Notes: generated by a model from the letters alone, not told the origin. Numbered from the stretch's first letter, positions 18,803 through 28,044 are shown. The stretch: DNA of 64,000 nt from Clostridium ganghwense (GCF_026735165.1 NZ_JAPQES010000005.1:236829-300828), one strand, 5' to 3'. Translations and numbers: made by a program.

Positions 18803-19708
18803 TTACAAATTGTTTAATGCTTTCTTTATAAATCCTTCATTTTCTTGTAAAAGTCTTTCAGCTTTTTCCTTTGAAAGCTTACCTTTTATCATAATTATAC
18901 TTAATTTAACATTATATTTTGTTTCTTTTAGTACTTCCTCTATGAAATTTTCTTCTGCTTCTGTTGCTAATTTAACTATTTTTTTAGCTCTAATTAATAG
19001 CTTTTCATTAGAAGGTTGTACATCTACCATAAGATTTCCATATACTTTTCCTAGCTTTATCATAGTCCCAGTTGACAGCATATTAACGACTAACTTTTGA
19101 GCAGTTCCTGCTTTCATTCTTGTTGATCCCATGATCACTTCCTGTCCAACAATTACAGAAATTGAAATTTCCGCCTTTTTAGCCATTTCACTGTTTGGAT
19201 TCATTGTTATTGAAATGACCCTCGCTCCAACACTCTTAGCATATTCCATACCACCTATTACATAAGGTGTTCTTCCTGAAGCTGCAATTCCACAAAGCAC
19301 ATCTTTTGGGGTTAAATTTAACTTTTTCAAATCCTCATGTCCAAGCTGTTTATTATCTTCAGCTCCTTCTATGGCTTTAAATATTGCAGTATTTCCTCCT
19401 GCAATAATTCCTTGTATAAGTTCACTGCTTACTCCATAAGTAGGAGGACACTCTGAAGCATCAAGAATTCCTATTCTTCCACTTGTTCCTGCTCCCATAT
19501 ATATAAGCCTTCCACCCTTTGACAATCTTTCTGCTATAAGGTCAACAGCCTTAGCTATTTGTTCATTTTGCTGTTCAACTGCTTCTGCAACTCTCTTATC
19601 TTCTCTATTTATCATTTCTATCATTTCTAAAGTACTTACTTCATCAATATTCATAGTATTAGGATTTATGCCTTCAGTTACTAAGCTTGTAATCTTATCT
19701 TCAACCAT
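18803..19708 (-). CDS. murQ: N-acetylmuramic acid 6-phosphate etherase
   Basis: This 301-residue SIS-domain enzyme splits the lactyl ether of MurNAc 6-phosphate, giving GlcNAc 6-phosphate and D-lactate. Family motifs are clear: [40 protein letters not shown] and [13 protein letters not shown]. The start at ATG 19708 lies eight bases after AAGGAG; an in-frame GTG at 19717 is too close to that site. It is the last gene of the PTS-mur operon, 12 bases after mupG, and takes the MurNAc 6-phosphate made by MupG, MurK or AnmK. Confidence 0.96.
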   Translation of the reverse strand: MVEDKITSLVTEGINPNTMNIDEVSTLEMIEMINREDKRVAEAVEQQNEQIAKAVDLIAERLSKGGRLIYMGAGTSGRIGILDASECPPTYGVSSELIQGIIAGGNTAIFKAIEGAEDNKQLGHEDLKKLNLTPKDVLCGIAASGRTPYVIGGMEYAKSVGARVISITMNPNSEMAKKAEISISVIVGQEVIMGSTRMKAGTAQKLVVNMLSTGTMIKLGKVYGNLMVDVQPSNEKLLIRAKKIVKLATEAEENFIEEVLKETKYNVKLSIIMIKGKLSKEKAERLLQENEGFIKKALNNL

Positions 19709-19720
19709 ATAATACACTCC

Positions 19721-20812
19721 TTATTTTTCTCTCTCAACTAACCTAAATTTTTGCCATGCTTCAATATAATCCAATAAAAATAATTCATCTTTGACAACTC
19801 GTCCAACAATATTTGTTCTTCCTGAATTCTCCATATCCTTTAGTGCTATCTGCATCTCTCCAGCATAATGCCCATATAATGAGGTCTCAACAACTATATC
19901 TCCTCTTTTTATATTTAGTGTATTAAAAGGCTTAAATTCATGTCCTTTATATTTAACTCTCGGTTGAGTTGATCTTATTAAGTAATCTGAAATATCACCT
20001 CTATTAAAATGAAGTTCTTCTAACAATATTTTTTTCTCTACTTCTGGAATATCCTTGATTAATTCTATATCTAAAGTTAAAATTTCCGGATTAATCTTAC
20101 TTAATGCCTTTAATTCTCTTTCTGAAGCAAATCCATTTGCAATTATAACATCATCAATAAGTCCTGTTGCAAATAAATGCTTTGCCTGAGCAGTTATGGG
20201 CATTTCTCTATGCAACTCAATTGTACATAAACCATCATTTACTGGCCAAGGTCCAAATTGGGCATCTTGTGAAGATACAAAAGCTGCAGTTTTAAGTCCA
20301 TATTGCTTAAATTTTTTGCTGCATTTTATAAAGTGATCGTATTTAAGACCGGAATATCTATGTGGATAAAAATTATGGCATCCTAAAAGATTTTCATTAT
20401 TTGGTTTGTACGTCATTATATTATCTAAGTATGCAGTATCATTGCTCATATTCAATTCTACCTTTAATCCATACTCATTAAATGTCATTAAAGATTCTTC
20501 ATTTCCTGAGAATCCCATGTCAAGCCTTATTCCAAAAGCACCAAGTTCATTAAAGAATGATAAATCCTTATAACTTATATTAAGCTCACCAAATACTCTT
20601 GGACTTACATCTGCTATAACTTCCATACCTAATTTATTTGCAAAAGCTATTATTTCCTTAAATTCGCTTACTACCTTATCCTTATCCCCATCTACCGAAA
20701 GTAAACAAGTAAATATCCTTTGAAACCCATATTTGTGTGCAAGCTCTATATAGTTGCAGTTTTCTTTCACTGAAGCCCTATGTGGATACACTGAAATTCC
20801 TAATTTTCTCAT
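19721..20812 (-). CDS. mupG: MupG-type 6-phospho-N-acetylmuramidase (DUF871)
   Basis: This is a 363-residue protein of the former DUF871 family. It has an N-terminal TIM-barrel part (MRKLGISVYPHRASVKENCNYI) and a smaller C-terminal cyclophilin-like part. In S. aureus MupG hydrolyses MurNAc 6-phosphate-GlcNAc to MurNAc 6-phosphate and GlcNAc. Context supports the same reaction here: murQ follows directly, and anmK ends two bases before. The start at ATG 20812 has GGAGGGC upstream in the end of anmK. The assignment rests on family and neighbours; catalytic residues were not individually checked. Confidence 0.87.
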   Translation of the reverse strand: MRKLGISVYPHRASVKENCNYIELAHKYGFQRIFTCLLSVDGDKDKVVSEFKEIIAFANKLGMEVIADVSPRVFGELNISYKDLSFFNELGAFGIRLDMGFSGNEESLMTFNEYGLKVELNMSNDTAYLDNIMTYKPNNENLLGCHNFYPHRYSGLKYDHFIKCSKKFKQYGLKTAAFVSSQDAQFGPWPVNDGLCTIELHREMPITAQAKHLFATGLIDDVIIANGFASERELKALSKINPEILTLDIELIKDIPEVEKKILLEELHFNRGDISDYLIRSTQPRVKYKGHEFKPFNTLNIKRGDIVVETSLYGHYAGEMQIALKDMENSGRTNIVGRVVKDELFLLDYIEAWQKFRLVEREK

Positions 20813-20813
20813 A

Positions 20814-21977
20814 TTAAGCCCTCCTAGGTATTGGTGTAATATTTCCTAAAATCACTCTTTTCTTTGCTCCCGTTGCCCCTAAAACATTTGAATAATTTCC
20901 ATTTAAAGTCTCATTTGCAAGAATAGCAAAAGCAATAGACTCCTTAGCGTCTGATGAATATCCCAAATCTTCTCCAATCATAACCTTACACTCTGGAAGA
21001 AGCTCTTTTATATATCTAACTAAAGTATTATTATAGCTTCCTCCGCCGCCTAAAATAACTTCATCTATTTTATATTTATTAAAAATAAATCTCCTGTAAT
21101 TTTCCTGGATTGATTTAGCTGTAAACATTGTAACAGTCGCTATCATATCATTATCTTCTATATCTTTATATTTATCTAGTAACTTGTCTACAAATTGACT
21201 TCCAAATAGTTCTCTTCCTGTAGTTTTGGGTGGCTTCAAAGTAATATATTTTATTTCCATTAGCTCTTTTAATAAAGCTTCATTAACATTACCTTGAGCA
21301 GCAAATTCTCCGCCTTTATCATATTTTACGCCTTTTAGTCTTTGAACCATTTCATCAATTATCATATTTCCTGGACCTGTGTCAAATGCATACATATCTT
21401 CTAGGTTGCACATTGCAGGAACAACTGTTACATTTCCTATGCCTCCTATATTCTGAAGTGCTCTATTTTTTTCTCCCCTATAAAGTATATATTCAGTATA
21501 GGGAACGAGTGGAGCACCTTCTCCTCCTGCAGCCATATCCATAGTTCTAAAATTTGACACCACAAGAGTATTAGTTTCATAAGCAATAACTGCTGGTTCT
21601 CCTATTTGTAGTGTAGATTTAAGACAACTTCCATCTTCTTTAGGGATATGATAAATTGTCTGTCCGTGGGAACCTATGAAATCTAATTTTTCCATAGCAA
21701 AGTTCGCCTTTGAACATACCCTTTTAACACTCTTTGAAAATAAATATCCTAATTTAAAATTTAAGCTACAGACAAGTTCTGTATTTGATTTTTCAACATT
21801 GCAACAGTTCCTTATCTCATTTTTTACTTTCTCAGGAATATCATCATTAATAAATTCTATAAGATTAATTTTAGTATTAATTCCGCTTCCCTTTATCTCT
21901 ACTAAAGCAGCATCTATCCCATCAAGTGAAGTTCCTGACATAAGCCCAACGGCATATTTCACTTTACTTTTATTCAT
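20814..21977 (-). CDS. anmK: Anhydro-N-acetylmuramic acid kinase
   Basis: This is a 387-residue kinase of the AnmK family. It has the phosphate-loop signature GLMSGTSLDGIDAALVEI (residues 12-29), then IGSHGQTIYHIP, NIGGIGNV and AFDTGPGNMIID. AnmK opens 1,6-anhydro-MurNAc and phosphorylates it to MurNAc 6-phosphate, the substrate of MurQ. Anhydro sugars arise from lytic transglycosylases, which in spore formers act on the cortex. It overlaps the murK stop by eight bases and has AAGGAGGGCTGATAG in front of ATG 21977. Confidence 0.95.
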   Translation of the reverse strand: MNKSKVKYAVGLMSGTSLDGIDAALVEIKGSGINTKINLIEFINDDIPEKVKNEIRNCCNVEKSNTELVCSLNFKLGYLFSKSVKRVCSKANFAMEKLDFIGSHGQTIYHIPKEDGSCLKSTLQIGEPAVIAYETNTLVVSNFRTMDMAAGGEGAPLVPYTEYILYRGEKNRALQNIGGIGNVTVVPAMCNLEDMYAFDTGPGNMIIDEMVQRLKGVKYDKGGEFAAQGNVNEALLKELMEIKYITLKPPKTTGRELFGSQFVDKLLDKYKDIEDNDMIATVTMFTAKSIQENYRRFIFNKYKIDEVILGGGGSYNNTLVRYIKELLPECKVMIGEDLGYSSDAKESIAFAILANETLNGNYSNVLGATGAKKRVILGNITPIPRRA

Positions 21978-22872
21978 CTATCAGCCCTCCTTTTCTTGCC
22001 AAATAATAGGCTCCCTTTGCAGAAGATATATTATCATCAACAATTTGTATACTATTTGAATATTTTTTTATTTCTTTTTCAAAAGCCTTTCTTACAACTT
22101 TAATTCTTGTTATAATACTTCCTTTAATTCCAACTTTAATTTCTTTTGTTCCTAACTTTTTAGCTACTCTTATAGTTGTTATACCAAGAGCTTCACCTGC
22201 ATTTTTTAATATTATTAGTGCTTTATTATCGCCTTTTTCTGCACAGCTTACAACGACTGGAGTAAGTGCTGCAATCTCATCTTTTGTTGATGAGTATACG
22301 AAGCCTTTTATTTCATCTGCTTCTTTAATATTTAAATATTTCATTATACTTCTTGTTAATAATCCTTTTTCTTTTATTTCATCATCTTCCTGTATCATAA
22401 GCTTTAAAGTTTCAATTCCAATATAATACCCGCTGCCTTCATCACCTAAAAGATGTCCCCATCCACCTGATTTAGCTTTTTTACCTTCTAAAGTACCAAT
22501 TGAAATAGAACCTGTTCCAGCTATAGTTAAAATACCATCTTCGCCTTTTAAAAGAGCGGCCATAGCTATTTCTGCATCGTTATACACCAAGATTTTTACT
22601 TTGAATTTTTCTTCTATTGTTTTCTTTACAATATTTTTATTATCTCCAGCTTCAACTCCAGCAAGACCTAAACTTATGCAAATTACCCCTTCTCTACCAA
22701 AATAATTTATACATTCTTCTATGATAGAAGCAATGTTATTCAAAGCAACTTGCTTATTCAATACAAGATTTCCATATCCACCATAAAAGGTTTTTAGTTC
22801 TTCACCATCTAAAGTATAAGCTGCAGCCTCTGTTTTTGTTCCCCCTCCATCAACTCCAATAATGTATTTCAT
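21970..22872 (-). CDS. murK: BadF/BadG-type sugar kinase, probably MurNAc/GlcNAc kinase MurK
   Basis: This is a 300-residue kinase of the ASKHA fold with GVDGGGTKTEAA (residues 5-16), YNDAEIAMAALL, TIAGTGSISIG and GDEGSGYYIG. It matches, in size and family, MurK of C. acetobutylicum, which phosphorylates both MurNAc and GlcNAc. In this operon it could phosphorylate the GlcNAc released by MupG. It starts at ATG 22872 behind GAGGTGAATAAAA, 12 bases after the regulator gene, and overlaps anmK by eight bases. Dual specificity is inferred from the relative. Confidence 0.85.
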   Translation of the reverse strand: MKYIIGVDGGGTKTEAAAYTLDGEELKTFYGGYGNLVLNKQVALNNIASIIEECINYFGREGVICISLGLAGVEAGDNKNIVKKTIEEKFKVKILVYNDAEIAMAALLKGEDGILTIAGTGSISIGTLEGKKAKSGGWGHLLGDEGSGYYIGIETLKLMIQEDDEIKEKGLLTRSIMKYLNIKEADEIKGFVYSSTKDEIAALTPVVVSCAEKGDNKALIILKNAGEALGITTIRVAKKLGTKEIKVGIKGSIITRIKVVRKAFEKEIKKYSNSIQIVDDNISSAKGAYYLARKGGLIDE

Positions 22873-22884
22873 TTTTATTCACCT

Positions 22885-25578
22885 CTAAATATTTACTAAA
22901 ATCTCCACAATATTAGCAATATCATGGTCTGTAAATTTTATTTGGAGTCTAAATTCTATAATTTGCAGCGACTCCTTTAAATAATTAAATAACTCACAAT
23001 ACCTGGATGTTATTAGCTGTAGAGTTTTACATTTAGGTGTCTCTTCTCTATTTAATAATTTCTCTACTAAACATCCAAAATGCATTAACAAGCCATTTAG
23101 TTTGTCTCTATCTAAATGTATTCCGTATATACACTTCATAGTAGAAAGACTTTTTATAAATTCATCTACAAGGAAATCATTCTCTTCTAAATTCAAATAT
23201 TCTTTATATACAACTTTTACACCCTTAACTATTTCTTCATCATTTATAAACTCATGGAACTCTTCTCCCATAACCTCTTTAAAAAAGTTCTCCATTGTTA
23301 TATGTTTAATATCCTTAATTTCTGGGTCAAAAGCACTTATTATAAAAGATATATTCTTGTCTTTTTCAATATTCTCTACAGCTTTTTTAAATTTCTTTTT
23401 ATCATTTATACTTAAATTTATTACTTCATAGTTTTTGTCGCTGTATTTTTCTTTTATTATTTCCTTTAGTTTCTGAGCTGTGCCTTCTCCTGTTGAGCAA
23501 GCGGTTATAATAATATTTTTCTTTTTATTTTCTACTGGCTTATCAATGAATTCTCCTAAATATCTACTTTCTAAATTTACAGCTTCAATTATTTCATCTA
23601 AGCTTTGATAAATTACAGCTTTTCGTGTAGCCTCTATTACTGTGGCTGTTGAAACCATATCAATTGTTTTAATCTCTATACCTGTGTTTTCACTTATCAT
23701 CTCACCAAAAAACTTAAGAGATCCCATATCCACTAAAAGAAGTATCCCTTTACCCTCATGTTTTTCTTTTATTATCTCTTCCAATTTACATAGTGCTGTC
23801 TCTGGCTTCATAGAAAGTGGCATATCAAATCCTATAGCATGATTTACATTTAATAAATTATTAGAAACTTCTGCTATGGATGTAGCAGCAGAATTACCAT
23901 GCATTGCAACAATTATATTTACCTTAGCCTTAACTTTTTGATTATCTACAGAAAAAAACATTGCAATAAAAGCGATTTCTCCTATAGGAACTGTAATCTT
24001 ATATTTTTCTCCTAGTTTATCTGCAAGAAGCATTGCTAAATTAAATTCCTTAGGATATTTTTTCCTTATTTCATCCACCTTAGGATTTTCAACACTTCTA
24101 TTTTCTTTAATCCTTCCAAGAAATGTATCTATGTGAACCAATAAACCTAAAAAGGTATTTCTTGTTATCTTTCTTTTTAATTTGTACTGTGCCAATTGAA
24201 TAAAACTACTTAAAAAATCATAAAGCTCACTATTAACTATCTTTTTAATATCATCCTCTTTATGTTCAGTCTGCATATTAGACAAATATTCATTAATAAA
24301 ATTACCTACTTCATTTACTAATCTATTTTTAATATCTTTTTGCTCAAATCCCTTATTTGTTAAATATTCTGTTCTCTTTTCTATAAATTCATAAATGTTT
24401 TTTGATAAGCTATACTTATCACTTACATCTTCTTCTATAATTGTATTTTTAATATCACCAGTTTTTATTTTTAAATCCATGGGATTAATTTTTTTTGAAA
24501 TTAAAAGTCCACTTCTTATTTCATTTGAAAAATCTTCAAGCTTAATTTTTACTTTTTCTTCCTTAAACATGTTTTTTAAAAATGCCTTAGCAGAGGCTAT
24601 CTGTATATCGCTCTTAAGTTGTCCAATATTATTTGGACATTCGTAATTTAAAAGTGCAGTCAATACATCTTCATCTATTTCTATTTCCTTATTAATTCTA
24701 ACTTCTTCATCTTTTATAAACCTTTTTATTAAGCTGTATCTCTCTTCTCCTGTTCTATGCTTAATATCTGGCAGTGAAATTGTAACAGGTATTCTTCTTG
24801 TAAAAGTTTTTAGAAGAACAGAATCAATGTTTTCTGTAGTTGCACATATTATCATTACATTTATCTTAACTTCTTTTGTGCCTCCAAGCGGTACATAAAC
24901 ACCTTCATCTATTAAAGTAAATAACATTTCTTGGCCTTGTGGTGGTAGTCTGTGAACTTCATCTAAAAAGATAATTCCCTCTCTACCTTTTTCTATTATT
25001 CCATGTCTATCCTCATTTGCACCTGTATATGCTCCTTTTTTTACACCAAATAAATGTGATATTAAGAGTTGTGGATTATTAGCATAATCCGCACAGTTAA
25101 AAACTACAAACCTTCCTTCCTTAATTCTATTTATCTCTAAAGCATATTTATACATACACTTTGCAAAGTATGATTTTCCTACACCTGTATCTCCAAGAAT
25201 TAGAGTATGCAGCCCTCTAGGTGGATAAACAATTGCAGCCTTTGCTAGTGCAATAGGATGTTTTAAACTGTAATCTTTTCCAATAATAGTATCAATTATG
25301 GATTGTGTTTGTTTTTCGAAATTTTTCATATATTGTATTTTATTGTTTTTTTCCACACTCCACGTTTTTTCATCTATATAATACAGTACAGGTCTCCCTT
25401 GTTTCTTTTGTATTTTACCATCTGTAACCATTCTTGCTAACTCTCTAGACACGTTGGTTCTGTGCATGTTTAAAAACTTTGCCAATTTCTTGGTACTCAT
25501 TCCTTTAACTTTATTTTCTGTATTAAACTGCTCAATGCAGATATGTTTTAATGTTTCATAAATTTCTTCATATCTCAA
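22885..25578 (-). CDS. LevR/BglR-type sigma-54 activator with PRD and PTS-like domains
   Basis: This is an 897-residue regulator. An N-terminal helix-turn-helix (KLAKFLNMHRTNVSRELARM, 31-50) is followed by an AAA+ domain with Walker A GDTGVGKS (129-136), the sigma-54 contact loop GAYTGA (182-187) and Walker B FLDE (204-207). Next come a PTS regulation domain, a mannose-IIA-like domain (VAMHGNSAATSIAEVSNNLL), a IIB-like segment (ITACSTGEGTAQKL) and a second PRD. Such proteins are switched by PTS phosphorylation and activate their own PTS operon. The start is TTG 25578. It lies inside the operon it probably controls, whose promoter at 27982-27997 is sigma-54-like. Confidence 0.9.
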   Translation of the reverse strand: MRYEEIYETLKHICIEQFNTENKVKGMSTKKLAKFLNMHRTNVSRELARMVTDGKIQKKQGRPVLYYIDEKTWSVEKNNKIQYMKNFEKQTQSIIDTIIGKDYSLKHPIALAKAAIVYPPRGLHTLILGDTGVGKSYFAKCMYKYALEINRIKEGRFVVFNCADYANNPQLLISHLFGVKKGAYTGANEDRHGIIEKGREGIIFLDEVHRLPPQGQEMLFTLIDEGVYVPLGGTKEVKINVMIICATTENIDSVLLKTFTRRIPVTISLPDIKHRTGEERYSLIKRFIKDEEVRINKEIEIDEDVLTALLNYECPNNIGQLKSDIQIASAKAFLKNMFKEEKVKIKLEDFSNEIRSGLLISKKINPMDLKIKTGDIKNTIIEEDVSDKYSLSKNIYEFIEKRTEYLTNKGFEQKDIKNRLVNEVGNFINEYLSNMQTEHKEDDIKKIVNSELYDFLSSFIQLAQYKLKRKITRNTFLGLLVHIDTFLGRIKENRSVENPKVDEIRKKYPKEFNLAMLLADKLGEKYKITVPIGEIAFIAMFFSVDNQKVKAKVNIIVAMHGNSAATSIAEVSNNLLNVNHAIGFDMPLSMKPETALCKLEEIIKEKHEGKGILLLVDMGSLKFFGEMISENTGIEIKTIDMVSTATVIEATRKAVIYQSLDEIIEAVNLESRYLGEFIDKPVENKKKNIIITACSTGEGTAQKLKEIIKEKYSDKNYEVINLSINDKKKFKKAVENIEKDKNISFIISAFDPEIKDIKHITMENFFKEVMGEEFHEFINDEEIVKGVKVVYKEYLNLEENDFLVDEFIKSLSTMKCIYGIHLDRDKLNGLLMHFGCLVEKLLNREETPKCKTLQLITSRYCELFNYLKESLQIIEFRLQIKFTDHDIANIVEILVNI

Positions 25579-25608
25579 TAGTATATCCCGCCTTATAGCT
25601 TACTTATA

Positions 25609-25905
25609 TTATTTTCTATTACTCCTTTCATATTTTATTATTCCCTTAATTTCATTATTTTCAATCATCATTCTAGTTATCTCAAAAAACATTATACATG
25701 TCAAAGAAAAGATGATCTGCAGTATTTTCCATACAATTGGATTTAACGAAGGAAAAGCAATAGATGGTACTATTAGTATTAAAGGGGATATAAAAGCTAG
25801 TACCCATCTGTTTATTTTGAATTTGCTTACTAAAATATGTGTTAACTTAACCCCTACAAGCACAACTGCAAACATTGCAATTGCAAAAATTAGTTTTTCA
25901 AGCAT
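25609..25905 (-). CDS. Small membrane protein of unknown function in the PTS-mur operon
   Basis: This is a 98-residue protein with three predicted transmembrane helices (about residues 2-20, 35-53 and 59-78) and a charged C-terminus rich in Lys, Arg and Glu. I do not recognise the family. The start at ATG 25905 is nine or fewer bases after GAGAGGAG; the longer frame to 25929 would overlap the IIA gene. It lies between PTS IIA and the sigma-54 activator, with tight spacing on both sides, so a role in this transport system is likely but not known. Confidence 0.6.
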   Translation of the reverse strand: MLEKLIFAIAMFAVVLVGVKLTHILVSKFKINRWVLAFISPLILIVPSIAFPSLNPIVWKILQIIFSLTCIMFFEITRMMIENNEIKGIIKYERSNRK

Positions 25906-25918
25906 ATTATCTCCTCTC

Positions 25919-26224
25919 TTACTTTTCACTTATTTTTTTATAAAGCTTAACCATTTGCTCAATTAAATTCTTTTCAGATATTGCTGTCATTAGCTGATCT
26001 TGTGCATGAATTACTAATAAATTAATTTCTAGTTTATCCCCATTAATCTCTGATTGTATTAATTTAGTTTGTGTATTGTGAGCTAAATCCAATTCCTCCT
26101 GGGATTTTTCTAACAACTCTTCAACCTTATGAAAATCTTCATCTTTAGCAGCTTCTAAGGCTTCATAAGCATATGCTCTAGCATCTCCACCATGAGATAT
26201 TATTTCAAATATTTGCGTCTCCAT
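25919..26224 (-). CDS. PTS IIA component, lactose/cellobiose family
   Basis: This is a 101-residue cytoplasmic phosphotransfer protein. The phosphorylated histidine is His73 in VIHAQDQLMTA, the hallmark of the lactose/cellobiose IIA family. The start at ATG 26224 (METQIFEIISHGGDA) is chosen because GGAGGA lies eight bases away; the first in-frame ATG at 26230 abuts that site. It is separated from the IIC gene by a 12-base-pair hairpin without a T-run. It passes phosphate from HPr to the IIB at 27627. Confidence 0.95.
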   Translation of the reverse strand: METQIFEIISHGGDARAYAYEALEAAKDEDFHKVEELLEKSQEELDLAHNTQTKLIQSEINGDKLEINLLVIHAQDQLMTAISEKNLIEQMVKLYKKISEK

Positions 26225-26259
26225 TTTCATTCCTCCATTAATTATATCTACTATTTTAT

Positions 26260-26292
26260 TTAGTTTAGCCTAGAATTTCCAGGCTAAACTAA
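26260..26292 (-). other. Intercistronic hairpin between PTS IIC and IIA
   Basis: TTAGTTTAGCCT (26260-26271) pairs perfectly with AGGCTAAACTAA (26281-26292). There is no T-run behind it on the minus strand, so it is more likely an mRNA-stabilising or processing hairpin than a terminator. Confidence 0.6.
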
Positions 26293-26309
26293 TAAGTATT
26301 TTCTTGATT

Positions 26310-27575
26310 TTATACTTCTACTGAGTGTTCTTCTTGTATCATTTTCTTTTCATATGCTTTAAAGAATGGATAATATATAAGTGTTGATAAAGCTATATTT
26401 ACAATAACTAATACAAATGCTTTCCAATCTCCATTAGTTGCCATAAAGGCTCCTATTGGTGCTGGTAAAGTCCAAGGAGCTAAAATTGATACTCTTCCAA
26501 CCAAACCAGCTACTGTGGCCATGTAAGAAACTATACCACACACAACTGGTGCTAATATAAATGGTATAGCAATTATTGGATTCATAACAAGTGGAACTCC
26601 AAAAATTAATGGTTCATTTATGTTAAAAAGTCCCGGTATTATTGAAAATCTACCTACTCTCTTTAAATACTCAGATTTTGAGAAGCATAATAAAATACAT
26701 AAACCTAATGTAGCTCCAGCACCACCAATCCAAATAAACCATTGGAAGAAAGGTTCTGGTGCAATATGGGGAAGAGGTTGTCCAGCCGCAGCTGCAGCAA
26801 CGTTTTCATCTAGCAATACAAGCCATATAGGTCTAACAAGAGATCCTATAACAGACATTCCATGTACACCTGCTGACCACAATATTGTTATAAATAATAC
26901 TGGTACTAATACCCCACCTAAGGTATCTCCAGCAGCATTAACTACTGGTTTAAATAAAGTCATTATTCCCTTTTGAATATCAAATCCTAATAATACTCTT
27001 ATAACCCAAACAGATGTTATTATAACAAAAGCAGGAATTAAAGCTTCAAAAGATCTTGCTACTGACTCCGGAACTTGTTCAGGCATTTTAATAGTTACAT
27101 TGTGAGTTTTTAAAATTCTTAAAACCTCTACAGCAAAAATCATACTTATAATTGCAACAAACATTCCTGAACCACCTAGCTGTCCCATTGGAAGTGCCCA
27201 GCCTATTCCTTCTGGATCCTTCACACTAACTGGCATAACCGTTAATAAGAAAGCTGCAAGAGAAAGAACTCCTCCTGAAATACCATCTAATTTGTAGGAT
27301 TTTGCCAGAGTATAACCCATACCGTAACAAGCATAAAGTGACATAAGTCCCATTGTCATTCTAAATGGAATTAAAATATTTCCTATATGTGGTTTAACCA
27401 AATCTGCAAGAGCTGGTATAGGTGGAAAAGCAATTATCAAAAAGAAACTTCCAACTATAATTAGTGATAAAGTAGAAATAACTCCATCTCTTATTGCTTT
27501 TAAATGTCTTTGTTCTGACAATGCCGCCATAGGCGGCATAAGTCTTTCTTCAACCCATTGTAAAAACTTATCCAT
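26310..27575 (-). CDS. PTS IIC permease, lactose/cellobiose/chitobiose family
   Basis: This is a 421-residue membrane permease with about ten hydrophobic helices. The N-terminus MDKFLQWVEERLMPPMAALSEQRHLKAIRDG and the segment FNINEPLIFGVPLVMNPI are signatures of the cellobiose-family IIC. Relatives carry disaccharides of glucose or GlcNAc type and phosphorylate the 6-position of the non-reducing sugar. With murQ, mupG, murK and anmK in the same operon, MurNAc-GlcNAc is the most economical substrate guess; chitobiose is the main alternative. The start at ATG 27575 has TGAGGAGATG upstream. Confidence 0.92.
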   Translation of the reverse strand: MDKFLQWVEERLMPPMAALSEQRHLKAIRDGVISTLSLIIVGSFFLIIAFPPIPALADLVKPHIGNILIPFRMTMGLMSLYACYGMGYTLAKSYKLDGISGGVLSLAAFLLTVMPVSVKDPEGIGWALPMGQLGGSGMFVAIISMIFAVEVLRILKTHNVTIKMPEQVPESVARSFEALIPAFVIITSVWVIRVLLGFDIQKGIMTLFKPVVNAAGDTLGGVLVPVLFITILWSAGVHGMSVIGSLVRPIWLVLLDENVAAAAAGQPLPHIAPEPFFQWFIWIGGAGATLGLCILLCFSKSEYLKRVGRFSIIPGLFNINEPLIFGVPLVMNPIIAIPFILAPVVCGIVSYMATVAGLVGRVSILAPWTLPAPIGAFMATNGDWKAFVLVIVNIALSTLIYYPFFKAYEKKMIQEEHSVEV

Positions 27576-27626
27576 TTTTTCATCTCCTCAATTAGTTTTA
27601 TGTCTTTAATCTTTAATTACTTAATT

Positions 27627-27935
27627 CTATTTAGAATACTTTTTGATTTGATTCAAAACCTTAGGTGCTCCTATTGGAGTATATCCCATTGGAACTACCA
27701 TTTCTATTGGAATATCATATGGTTTTGATTGCTCTTGAAAAGTTTTAAATCTGTGTTTAACTTGCGGTGCTACAATAGCCATATCGTAATTGCCATTTTT
27801 TAACTCTTCTTCAAATTCTCCTGTTCCTACTGCTTTTATTTCCAAATTAAATCCTTGTTTATCCGCTTCCCCTTTAATAGCCTTTACAACTATAGCACTG
27901 GACATTCCTCCTGAACATACCATTAAAACTTTCAT
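27627..27935 (-). CDS. PTS IIB component, lactose/cellobiose family
   Basis: This is a 102-residue phosphocarrier. The active Cys7 is in the N-terminal P-loop-like motif MVCSGGMSSAIV typical of cellobiose-family IIB. It is the first gene of the nine-gene operon, starting at ATG 27935 behind TAGGAGGTATAG. A sigma-54-type promoter lies 47-62 bases upstream, with a cluster of short repeats behind it. IIC follows after 51 bases. Confidence 0.95.
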   Translation of the reverse strand: MKVLMVCSGGMSSAIVVKAIKGEADKQGFNLEIKAVGTGEFEEELKNGNYDMAIVAPQVKHRFKTFQEQSKPYDIPIEMVVPMGYTPIGAPKVLNQIKKYSK

Positions 27936-27981
27936 TTTCTATACCTCCTAAATTAAATTTATTATTACACTTTTAATATAT

Positions 27982-27998
27982 ATCAAGAATAATGCCAA
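27982..27998 (-). promoter_or_regulatory. Sigma-54 (-24/-12) promoter of the PTS-mur operon
   Basis: On the minus strand TTGGCAT, a five-base spacer (TATTC) and TTGAT match the consensus TTGGCAC-N5-TTGCA, with the GG at -24 kept and the -12 element TTGA instead of TTGC. The operon itself encodes a GAYTGA-loop sigma-54 activator, which supports the call. Confidence 0.75.
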
Positions 27999-28044
27999 CT
28001 TTATAAAAGCCCTATTTTTGTATCACTCTATGAATAGTGTATCA

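Noticed and set aside
26620-26976. 118-residue plus-strand frame inside the PTS IIC gene
   Set aside because: It lies fully antisense to a clear permease gene, has no family features and is an effect of codon pattern in the other frame.
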